A stretch of DNA of 7,065 bases from Rhodoferax sp. (lineage in GTDB: Bacteria > Pseudomonadota > Gammaproteobacteria > Burkholderiales > Burkholderiaceae_C). The position numbers were made by a program, and so were the translations under genes. The stretch's first letter is position 1. Every line of letters starts with the position of its first letter. Under the pieces are notes generated by a model. The model saw only the letters and a list, made by a program, of their open reading frames with translations. It made no database searches and was not told the DNA's origin. Positions 1 through 5,222 of the stretch are shown here, one piece after another. The stretch covers positions 1 through 7,065 of the forward strand of contig JAQTSL010000190.1 in NCBI GenBank assembly GCA_028711355.1, read 5' to 3'.

Positions 1-1597
1 GCCCACCGTCGTTGCCCAGTAGCCAACACTGGTTGATGACCTCTTGCGCCCGGCGCTCAATCTCGGGGTTGCCGCGCTGCACCGAATCAAAGTCCAGGTG
101 CGCGGCGTTGGCGCCGGTGGTCATCGAGCTGGCCGCACCCCCACCCATGCCAATGCGCATGCCCGGGCCGCCGAGCTGAATCAACAACGTGCCGGCCGGG
201 AACTGAATTTTGTGCGTCTGGCTGGCGTCAATCACGCCCAGGCCACCGGCCAGCATGATCGGCTTATGGTAGCCGCGCTGCTCGGTCTGGGCCACGGCGT
301 TGCCGCCTGCATCATGTGCGGTGTAGCTTAGCGACTGCTCATATTCCCGAAAATATCCCAGCAAATTGGGCCGGCCAAACTCATTGTTAAACGCCGCCCC
401 GCCCAGCGGCCCCTCGATCATGATCTGCAATGGGCTGGCAATGTGCCCCGGCTTGCCGTAATTAATTGGGGTCAGATTCCAATTGTTTTCAATTTTTTCG
501 CTTGTCGAATTAATTGGGTTCTGACCCCAATTAATTTTGGACACACTGAAACCGGTCAGGCCGGCTTTGGGTTTGGAGCCACGACCGGTGGCGCCTTCGT
601 CACGAATTTCGCCCCCGGCACCGGTGGCGGCACCAGGGAACGGCGAGATCGCAGTGGGGTGGTTGTGGGTTTCCACCTTCATCAGAATGTGCTGCAAAGC
701 ACTTTCTTTTTGATAGCTTCCGGCACTTATTCCACCTGCACCAGAGGCTGATTTCGCACTAAACCGTTGAACCTGGGAACCAGCCATCACCGAGGCGTTG
801 TCCGAGTACGCCACCAGCATATGCTGCGGATTGGTTTGGTGCGTATGGCGGATCATGCCAAACAGCGTGTGCGGTTGCGCCATGCCGTCGATGCTGAACT
901 GGGCGTTGAAAATCTTGTGGCGGCAATGCTCGCTGTTGGCCTGGGCAAACATCATCAGCTCGACGTCGGTCGGGTTGCGCTGTAATTGCGTGAAGGCGTT
1001 GACCAGGTAGTCAATTTCATCGACCGCCAGCGCCAGGCCAAATTCGGTATTGGCGGCCAGCAGCGCGGCCCGGCCACCTTGCAAAACATCGACGTGTGCC
1101 ATCGGGGCCGCGGGCAGTTCTTCAAACAGCTTGTCAGCCTGGGGGCGGTCAAACAGCACACTTTCGGTCATGCGGTCATGCAGCAGATCGGCCACCTGGG
1201 CCAGTTGATCAGAACTCAGCGTCGGTTTGGACAGCAAACCGCTTTTGAGCGTCAGGCAGTACTGCACCACGCGCTCGACGCGGTGAATGGCCAGGCCGCA
1301 ATTGTGCGCAATGTCGGTGGCCTTGGAAGCCCAGGGCGACACCGTGCCCAGCCGCGGCGCCACCACAATCACCGCCCCATCCGCGGGCCCGGTGTAAGGG
1401 TCGCCATAGGTGAGCAGCGCCTTGAGTTGGCTTTGCATCGCGTCGTCTGGCGCCGGATCAGTGGCCACCAGATGAACAAAGCGCGCGGCGATGCCGCTGA
1501 TCTTGTCGTGCACCGCCTGAAGTTGCGGCAACAGTTGCTGAACACGAAAGGCGCTGAGAGCGCTGCCGCCCTCGAATTGGGAGATGTGCAAGGTCAC
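1..1597 (-). CDS. purL: Phosphoribosylformylglycinamidine synthase, N-terminal part (cut by window edge)
   Basis: This enzyme makes FGAM from FGAR, glutamine and ATP in de novo purine synthesis (cytoplasm). About 532 codons are visible, so this is well under half of the usual ~1300-residue large-type PurL; the rest, including the glutaminase domain, lies beyond the left edge. The reading frame is open throughout. It starts with TLHISQFEGGSALSAFR, typical of the proteobacterial N-terminal domain. Around residues 220-230 comes QANSEHCRHKIF, around 308-314 VETHNHP, followed by TAISPFPGAATGAGGEIRDE and GATGRG, then EGPLGGAAFNNEFGRP; these are family-defining nucleotide and metal-binding segments. 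I chose GTG at 1597 because family members begin at this TLH motif. A TTG at 1642 in the same frame has a better Shine-Dalgarno (AAGGA, 7 nt away) and would add 15 residues. Two repeat-derived stretches (about residues 282-297 and 355-380) are translated in frame with unusually AT-rich codons. Confidence 0.95.
   Translation of the reverse strand, partial: MTLHISQFEGGSALSAFRVQQLLPQLQAVHDKISGIAARFVHLVATDPAPDDAMQSQLKALLTYGDPYTGPADGAVIVVAPRLGTVSPWASKATDIAHNCGLAIHRVERVVQYCLTLKSGLLSKPTLSSDQLAQVADLLHDRMTESVLFDRPQADKLFEELPAAPMAHVDVLQGGRAALLAANTEFGLALAVDEIDYLVNAFTQLQRNPTDVELMMFAQANSEHCRHKIFNAQFSIDGMAQPHTLFGMIRHTHQTNPQHMLVAYSDNASVMAGSQVQRFSAKSASGAGGISAGSYQKESALQHILMKVETHNHPTAISPFPGAATGAGGEIRDEGATGRGSKPKAGLTGFSVSKINWGQNPINSTSEKIENNWNLTPINYGKPGHIASPLQIMIEGPLGGAAFNNEFGRPNLLGYFREYEQSLSYTAHDAGGNAVAQTEQRGYHKPIMLAGGLGVIDASQTHKIQFPAGTLLIQLGGPGMRIGMGGGAASSMTTGANAAHLDFDSVQRGNPEIERRAQEVINQCWLLGNDGG
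460..536. repeat. REPIN-like double palindrome inserted in frame in purL
   Basis: A perfect 17-bp inverted repeat, AATTAATTGGGGTCAGA at 460-476 and its complement at 520-536, encloses 43 bp. It is made of two smaller palindromes: AATTGG/CCAATT at 464-469 and 479-484, and an 11-bp stem at 508-518 and 526-536 with a 7-nt loop. Two inverted palindromic units separated by a spacer is the arrangement of REPINs, which are mobilised by RAYT (Y1-type) transposases. From memory, GGGGTCAGA/TCTGACCCC palindromes bounded by AATT are common near such transposases in proteobacteria; I could not check this. On the purL strand it is read as INWGQNPIN, a spacer, then NWNLTPIN, without stop or frameshift, between conserved segments GLTGFSVSK and GKPGHIASPLQIM. 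It is much more AT-rich than flanking purL. No transposase is in the window. Confidence 0.85.
707..754 (-). repeat. Short palindromic repeat (Comamonadaceae-type) inside purL
   Basis: Read on the minus strand this 48-bp stretch begins AAATCAGCCTCTGGTGC, continues with GGAATAAGTGCCGG and ends AGCTATCAAAAA. It folds into a 7-pair stem (CTGGTGC, forward 738-744, with GTGCCGG, forward 720-726, partly G-U pairs) with an 11-nt loop. It resembles, from memory, a short dispersed repeat of Comamonadaceae genomes of the form CCTCTAGCGCTTATT...GCGCTAG..AGCTAT followed by an A- or T-run, and it aligns without gaps to a second candidate copy at 6604-6646. Within purL it adds about 16 codons rich in AGT, ATA, GGA and TCA, unlike the surrounding GC-rich codons, and keeps the frame. 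The stretch lies just before the conserved HILMKVETHNHP segment. Confidence 0.55.
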
Positions 1598-1649
1598 AGT
1601 GGGGGCCTGAATGATGGGTGTGTCGCGGTGGAGGGGCTTCAACCTAGAT

Positions 1650-1654
1650 TCCTT
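1650..1654 (-). promoter_or_regulatory. Shine-Dalgarno for the alternative TTG start of purL
   Basis: On the minus strand AAGGA ends 7 nt before a TTG at 1642-1640 that is in frame with purL. The GTG at 1597, which fits the family's N-terminus better, has no obvious purine-rich site before it. The site lies inside the left arm of the inverted repeat; the other arm carries GAGAA at the equivalent place, so the better ribosome site is specific to the purL side. Which start is used cannot be decided from sequence alone. Confidence 0.45.
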
Positions 1655-1711
1655 GGTTGGAGGCGCCCGAGTGGGCCGTTAGCGGCGCGTCTGGGTAGGC
1701 GCGACGACCAA

Positions 1712-1727
1712 GCAGACTACTGTCTGC
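1712..1727. other. Perfect small hairpin in the purL leader region
   Basis: GCAGAC at 1712-1717 and GTCTGC at 1722-1727 form a 6-bp perfect stem with a 4-nt loop. It lies inside the interval bracketed by the inverted repeat and would be in the 5' leader of purL if transcription begins upstream. There is no T-run after it on either strand, so it is not a standard terminator. No function can be assigned. Confidence 0.3.
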
Positions 1728-1888
1728 GAGGAGGAGCAACGCCCCCAGGCGCGTTGCCAGTGGCGCAATCGGGTGCGTAGCGCTGTCACCCAGATGATGA
1801 ACCCGATCAAGGCAGAAAAATCCAATGTTCATATGCAGTTAGTGACACCTGTAAGCGGTCAACTGAGAAATCTAGGTTCAAGGCTTTT

Positions 1889-2142
1889 GGGGCTGACTGA
1901 GCCGAGTCGGCAAGCGCCTGAAAGTGCCAAAAATTTTACCAGTGCGCTGGCGTCGCAAAAGTTCGCCGTCAAGAACGGGGGCGTTGGGGCGCGGTTCAAC
2001 ACAATCGGGTTGGAGGGGAAAAGGGTAACGTCCCCTTTATTCCCGCGGCTTTGCGCCCGCCAAGGCCAAGCAACAACGAAACGGACGATTTTGAAATGGA
2101 ATAGACCCAATAAGATCGGTTTTTGGGCTGTATTTTCTGGTC
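1889..2142. other. Gene-free interval before the FliD-like gene
   Basis: I find no supported gene, RNA or complete promoter here. Reading frames crossing it look unlike real proteins. The only structure is a weak dyad, AAAGGG at 2020-2025 and CCCTTT at 2033-2038 with a 7-nt loop followed by ATT, which is too weak to call a terminator. A TTGAAA at 2091-2096 resembles a -35 box, but the nearest -10-like hexamer (TAAGAT at 2111-2116) is only 14 bp away. I see no sigma-28 or sigma-54 flagellar promoter pattern. Confidence 0.4.
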
Positions 2143-2175
2143 ATGCCCGGGCCTGCAAGCCGCTATCTTCAGGGC

Positions 2176-2904
2176 ATGAATATCTCAAGCCTGCTCAATT
2201 TCAGCACCTTTGGCGGCAAAGGCCAGTCCAACAGCGTGGCACAAGCAGCGGCCACACTAAGCCCAATGGCCCAAGCCGTGCAACGAGCCGATCAGCGCGT
2301 TCAAACCGAAGTCAACGCCAACATGGCGCAACTGTCGGCTTTTGGTCAGCTCAAATCCAGTGTCTCGCAAGTGCAACTCAGCGCCCGCGCACTGGCCGAC
2401 TTGGGCGCCACTTCGACGCCGACCAAGCACCAGTCAAGCCTGACCGATCTGGTGACTGCCGTCAACACAGCGATTAGCCGAGCCGATACGACGGCGCTTT
2501 TGCCAGGTGCCAGCGGTGCCGCTGAAAGCGCCAGGCGGGTGGCCCGTGACCTCAGGCAAACCATGCAAACGAGTGATGTTTTTAAGGTGATCGAGCGCAA
2601 CCCAAGCAACCATACCTTGACGGTCAATGCCGAGAAATTAGGCCATGCCGTGGCGCTGGATGCAACCAGGGTGCAGGCGGCGCTGGTCAATCTCGGGCAA
2701 AGGATCGATCAAATGGCCTCGACTGAGCTGACTGCCCGCGGCGACGTGACGGATTCACTTGATCTGCTCAAACGCCACGCCAGCACGCTGCAAGCCCAGC
2801 AATCGGCCTTGCAGTCAGCCGCGCAAGCCACCTCGGCTTACACCAGCTCGCGCGCTGGCGCATTTGGCTACGGCGTTGGGGCTTACCAGTCCAATATAGG
2901 CTAA
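2176..2904 (+). CDS. Small FliD-like coiled-coil protein of unknown function
   Basis: A 242-residue protein without cysteine, membrane segment or signal peptide, rich in Ala, Gln, Ser and Thr and likely mostly alpha-helical. Residues ~45-75 (VNANMAQLSAFGQLKSSVSQ) resemble the N-terminal coil of flagellar filament cap proteins (FliD/HAP2). Residues ~145-215 (TLTVNAEKLGHAVALDATRV, IDQMASTELTARGDVTDSL, then a Gln-rich helix) resemble the C-terminal FliD pattern in which a LTVDxxKLxxAL stretch precedes the last coil. The large middle domains of FliD (usual length 400-650) are absent. The C-terminus is Gly/Tyr-rich (AFGYGVGAYQSNIG). No flagellar gene is adjacent. ATG 2176 follows a weak AGGG 2 nt upstream; ATG 2143 in the same frame would add 11 residues but has no ribosome site. 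The FliD link is motif recognition by eye and needs a profile comparison. Confidence 0.75.
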   Translation: MNISSLLNFSTFGGKGQSNSVAQAAATLSPMAQAVQRADQRVQTEVNANMAQLSAFGQLKSSVSQVQLSARALADLGATSTPTKHQSSLTDLVTAVNTAISRADTTALLPGASGAAESARRVARDLRQTMQTSDVFKVIERNPSNHTLTVNAEKLGHAVALDATRVQAALVNLGQRIDQMASTELTARGDVTDSLDLLKRHASTLQAQQSALQSAAQATSAYTSSRAGAFGYGVGAYQSNIG

Positions 2905-2914
2905 AGGCTAACGC

Positions 2915-2953
2915 CTGCCCATGCCCGGCGCTGGGCAGACCAACCCAGTTGGT
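2915..2953 (+). terminator. Two adjacent hairpins between the FliD-like gene and trmB
   Basis: CTGCCCA at 2915-2921 pairs with TGGGCAG at 2932-2938 (7 bp). Immediately after, ACCAAC at 2939-2944 pairs with GTTGGT at 2948-2953 (6 bp, 3-nt loop). They begin 10 nt after the stop of the upstream gene, where a terminator is expected, but no T-run follows, so intrinsic termination would be atypical. They may instead stabilise the mRNA end. Confidence 0.3.
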
Positions 2954-2963
2954 GGCACCTGCC

Positions 2964-2969
2964 TACAAT
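2964..2969 (+). promoter_or_regulatory. Possible -10 box for trmB
   Basis: TACAAT matches TATAAT at five of six positions and lies 24 nt before the trmB ATG, a plausible distance for a short leader. No recognisable -35 hexamer lies 16-18 bp upstream; that area is occupied by the second hairpin. Low confidence. Confidence 0.3.
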
Positions 2970-2993
2970 CCGGCCACTTTTTCAGGCCGACGC

Positions 2994-3743
2994 ATGAACG
3001 ACTCCACCTCAGCCCCTTTGGCAACCGCGCGCCGCCCGATCAGAAGCTTTGTCAAGCGAACCGGGCGCACCACCGCTGGTCAGACCAAGGCGTTGCACGA
3101 AATCGGCCCCCAGTTTCTCCTGCCCTACACCCAAAGCGCTCTTGATCTGGAAGCTGCCTACGCAGATGGTAAAAGCCCTAGAGGCCTAAATGATCAATAC
3201 CATCGGCTGATTCTGGAAATTGGCTTTGGCATGGGTGAGGCCACGGCGCACATTGCCGCACTGCTGCCAGACACTCATTTTTTGTGCTGCGAGGTGCATG
3301 ACCCGGGCGTCGGTGCGCTGCTCAAACGCATCAGCGAACAAGGCCTGACCAACATCCGTATCTGCGCGCACGACGCGGTCGAAGTCATCGACCAGATGCT
3401 GCCCGAGCAAAGTCTGGACGGCGTGCACATCTTTTTCCCCGACCCGTGGCACAAGGCACGCCACAACAAGCGCCGCCTGATTCAGCCGCCACTGGTGGTC
3501 AAACTGGCGGCACGGCTGAAAGTGGGTGGCTATCTGCACTGCGCCACCGACTGGCAGGCCTACGCCGAACAAATGCTGGAGGTGCTCAGCGCCGAGCCGC
3601 TGCTGAAAAACTCCGCCCTGCCGGCCCACCCGAATCTGCACGGCTACGCGCCCAAACCGCACTACCGCCCACTCACCAAATTTGAAAATCGTGGTCTCAA
3701 GCTTGGCCACGGCGTCTGGGATTTGGTGTTTGAACGGGTCTGA
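2994..3743 (+). CDS. trmB: tRNA (guanine-N7-)-methyltransferase
   Basis: The 249-residue product uses S-adenosylmethionine to make m7G at position 46 of the tRNA variable loop. After a basic N-terminal tail (residues 13-31, with RSFVKRTGR, typical of proteobacterial TrmB) come the SAM-binding motif LEIGFGMGE (74-82), CCEVHDPGVG (98-107), the signature IFFPDPWHKARHNKRR (146-161) and the C-terminal RPLTKFENRG (225-234) that contacts the substrate guanine. All expected catalytic-region motifs are present and the length is normal for the family. ATG 2994 has only a weak CAGG before it; a TTG at 2949 in frame would add 15 residues and run through the hairpin and -10-like region, so it is less likely. 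The gene is followed by another RNA-modification gene after a repeat-containing 96-nt gap. Confidence 0.97.
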   Translation: MNDSTSAPLATARRPIRSFVKRTGRTTAGQTKALHEIGPQFLLPYTQSALDLEAAYADGKSPRGLNDQYHRLILEIGFGMGEATAHIAALLPDTHFLCCEVHDPGVGALLKRISEQGLTNIRICAHDAVEVIDQMLPEQSLDGVHIFFPDPWHKARHNKRRLIQPPLVVKLAARLKVGGYLHCATDWQAYAEQMLEVLSAEPLLKNSALPAHPNLHGYAPKPHYRPLTKFENRGLKLGHGVWDLVFERV

Positions 3744-3775
3744 TCCCATGGATGAAGAGCCGCTCCCCAAAAGGC

Positions 3776-3845
3776 TGTCATTGCCGGCTATGACCCGCAA
3801 TCCAGGAAAACGGTGCATGGCTCCCGGATCGAGTCCGGGATGACA
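3776..3845. repeat. Decayed REP-type palindrome between trmB and the pseudouridine synthase gene
   Basis: The 70-bp element has near-complementary ends: TGTCATTGCCGG at 3776-3787 and CCGGGATGACA at 3835-3845, with further partial complementarity inward. The right half contains a perfect hairpin, CCCGGA at 3823-3828 with TCCGGG at 3834-3839 and a 5-nt loop. It resembles, from memory, the widespread intergenic palindrome GTCATTCCCGG...AATCCA...CCGGGAATGAC of proteobacteria. It lies 33 bp after the trmB stop and its right end overlaps the first possible ATG codons of the next gene. It could terminate or stabilise trmB mRNA. Confidence 0.75.
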
Positions 3846-4772
3846 TCTGGGCACTTGCGCCAACGCCCCCCCAGCCGCAACGGGGTCGGCGCCAGTTGCG
3901 TCGCCCTGCCCGCTGGACCATGGCCGACCCTGATGGATTTTTTGGCAGAGCGCTTTGCCAATGTGAGCCGCCAGACCTGGCTGGAGCGATTCGCCCATGG
4001 CGATGTGATCGATGAGGTCGGCCAAGCCATCACGCCTGCGCAAGCATGTCAAGCACCCGGCCCCGCCCACACCCGCCTGTATTACTACCGCGACGTGCCG
4101 AACGAACCACGCATTCCGTTTGACGAGGCGGTGCTGTACCAGGACCAGCACTTGCTGGTGGTCGATAAGCCGCACTTTTTGCCGGTGGTGCCGTCCGGCG
4201 GCTACCTGGCCGAGACCGTGCTGGTGCGTCTGAAGCGCCAGTTGGGGCTGGACGACTTGGTGCCGATCCACCGCATCGACCGCGACACCGCCGGACTGGT
4301 GCTGTTTTCCAAACAGCCGAGCACACGCGCCGCCTACGCCACGTTGTTTCGCACGCACCAGGTGCAAAAGACTTATCACGCGATTGCGCCCTGGCGCGCC
4401 GACCTGACGTTTCCGCTGACCCGCGCCAGCCGCATCCAGGAAGCCGGCCACTTCATGCTACAGCACGAGGTACCGGGCGCGCCCAACGCCGTCACCCAGA
4501 TCGACGTGCTACGGGTGCGCGGTGAGCTGGCGCTGTACGCGCTCAAGCCCGTCACCGGCCAGCGCCATCAACTGCGCGTGCATATGTTGGGCTTAGGTCT
4601 GCCGATCCTGCACGACGGCCTGTACCCGACGCTGACACCCGAAGGACAAATCGACTACGCGCATCCACTGCAACTGCTGGCGCGCGAGCTGACTTTTTAT
4701 GATCCGGTCAGCGGTGATGAACGCCGTTTTGTGAGCCAGCGTCAATTGAGTTTTGTGTCAAACGAAAGTTGA
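3840..4772 (+). CDS. RluA-family pseudouridine synthase
   Basis: Converts uridine to pseudouridine in a structured RNA; the target (rRNA or tRNA) cannot be told from sequence. With this start it is 310 residues. Residues ~29-58 resemble a degenerate S4-like RNA-binding segment (TLMDFLAERFANVSRQTWLE). VLYQDQHLLVVDKP (98-111) opens the catalytic domain, HRIDRDTAGLVLF (144-156) is the RluA-family motif with D147 as the expected catalytic aspartate, and KPVTGQRHQLRVHMLGLGLP holds the family's C-terminal RNA-contacting motif. The start is uncertain: ATG 3813 and ATG 3840 lie in the upstream palindrome, and ATG 3840 directly follows a GC-rich hairpin with no ribosome site; TTG 3855 is another option. 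Sequence that looks family-conserved begins about residue 14 (NGVGASCVALPAGPWPT), so the true start is before about 3880. Confidence 0.93.
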   Translation: MTSGHLRQRPPSRNGVGASCVALPAGPWPTLMDFLAERFANVSRQTWLERFAHGDVIDEVGQAITPAQACQAPGPAHTRLYYYRDVPNEPRIPFDEAVLYQDQHLLVVDKPHFLPVVPSGGYLAETVLVRLKRQLGLDDLVPIHRIDRDTAGLVLFSKQPSTRAAYATLFRTHQVQKTYHAIAPWRADLTFPLTRASRIQEAGHFMLQHEVPGAPNAVTQIDVLRVRGELALYALKPVTGQRHQLRVHMLGLGLPILHDGLYPTLTPEGQIDYAHPLQLLARELTFYDPVSGDERRFVSQRQLSFVSNES

Positions 4773-4826
4773 ACCGATTTGCACAAGTGGCCCTACAAGC
4801 CGACGCGGCTCGATCGTCCCAGCCCC

Positions 4827-4832
4827 TAGAAT
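4827..4832 (+). promoter_or_regulatory. Possible -10 box for the ABM-FAH-Nudix cluster
   Basis: TAGAAT matches TATAAT at five of six positions, 26 nt before the ATG of the ABM gene and after the stop of the pseudouridine synthase gene. No good -35 hexamer is visible at normal spacing. If real, it would drive the three closely spaced genes that follow. Confidence 0.35.
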
Positions 4833-4847
4833 GAGGGCATCCCTGCC

Positions 4848-4853
4848 AAGGAA
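4848..4853 (+). promoter_or_regulatory. Strong ribosome binding site of the ABM gene
   Basis: AAGGAA with 5 nt to the ATG at 4859. It is the best plus-strand ribosome site in the window and fixes the start of the small ABM protein, arguing that the short gene is translated. Confidence 0.75.
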
Positions 4854-4858
4854 CCCCG

Positions 4859-5161
4859 ATGATTCTTGAACTCGCCGACTTTGCCATCCTGCCCGGCCAA
4901 AACGCCGCTTTTGAAGCCGCCGTCCAGCGCGGCCTGACCACGGTCCTGACCCAGACCCAAGGCTTTGAAGGTTTCAAGCTCAACCGTTGCATCGAAGCCC
5001 CCAACCGCTACATCCTGCAAGTGTTCTGGACCACGCTGGAACACGACACGGTGGGTTTTCGACAGTCGCCGGCGTTCCCGCAGTGGCGTGCCATCGTCGG
5101 CCCGTTTTTTGCCAGTGCGCCGGTGGTGCAGCACTTTGAGCTGGTCGCCAAGTCGGTCTGA
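4859..5161 (+). CDS. Antibiotic-biosynthesis-monooxygenase (ABM) fold small protein
   Basis: A 100-residue protein with the alternating strand-helix pattern of the dimeric alpha/beta-barrel ABM superfamily: an opening strand (ILELADFAILPG), a helix (NAAFEAAVQRGLTTVL), then GFEGFKLNRCIEAPNRYILQ, where a strand pair follows the typical 'xGxxxxxxxxxxxxpxxyxl' spacing, an FWTTLEHDTVGFRQSPAFPQW helix region, and a last strand (VQHFELV). Such proteins act as small cofactor-free oxygenases, haem-degrading enzymes or stress-related dimers; nothing here tells which. Length is normal for the family. It has a strong ribosome site and is followed after 61 nt by an FAH-family hydrolase, so the two may share a transcript and perhaps an aromatic or quinone-related role, which is inference only. 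Confidence 0.85.
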   Translation: MILELADFAILPGQNAAFEAAVQRGLTTVLTQTQGFEGFKLNRCIEAPNRYILQVFWTTLEHDTVGFRQSPAFPQWRAIVGPFFASAPVVQHFELVAKSV

Positions 5162-5222
5162 AACAGCTTGCCCCCAAGTCGCCACCCCACCAACCAATTA
5201 CCTGAACAGGACTCTGCACATC

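Larger units (their letters stand above)
1631..1888. repeat. Imperfect terminal-inverted-repeat unit upstream of purL (possible MITE or IS remnant)
   Basis: The 30 bases at 1631-1660 match the reverse complement of 1859-1888 at 21 positions. The best core is 19 of 23 and contains a perfect 10-mer (AACCTAGATT at 1641-1650, complement at 1869-1878). The two arms bracket about 200 bp with no convincing gene. The layout is that of a miniature inverted-repeat element or the remains of an insertion sequence, but I recognise no family and see no clear target duplication. The left arm contains the AAGGA and TTG that could start purL, so this element may supply part of the purL leader. An alternative is a regulatory dyad of the purL region. 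Confidence 0.4.

Noticed and set aside
460..536. CRISPR-like or phage attachment interpretation of the repeated AATTAATTGGG motif
   Set aside because: Only two inverted units with a single spacer, no array, no integrase and no tRNA; the double-palindrome REPIN explanation fits better.
1..1597. purL considered as a pseudogene because of the two insertions
   Set aside because: Both insertions keep the frame, all visible catalytic segments are intact and no stop codon occurs over about 530 codons.
986..1780. Long plus-strand open frame opposite purL
   Set aside because: It lies antisense to the clearly conserved purL frame, has a Gln/Arg/His-rich composition typical of an antisense GC-rich frame, and shows no motif.
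1644..1832. 62-codon minus-strand frame ending just before the TTG candidate of purL, considered as a leader peptide
   Set aside because: No ribosome site, no run of regulatory codons, no attenuator-like terminator, and it lies within the inverted-repeat unit.
1869..1885. GGTTCAAGGC considered as a tRNA T-loop
   Set aside because: No acceptor stem, anticodon arm or CCA end can be placed around it.
1773..2477. Plus-strand frame running through the gene-free interval into the FliD-like gene
   Set aside because: Its second half is an out-of-frame reading of the FliD-like gene and the first half has the composition of non-coding DNA.
3186..4451. 421-codon minus-strand open frame opposite trmB and the pseudouridine synthase gene
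   Set aside because: It crosses two well-supported genes and the intergenic palindrome; its His/Gln/Val-rich translation is the usual antisense shadow.
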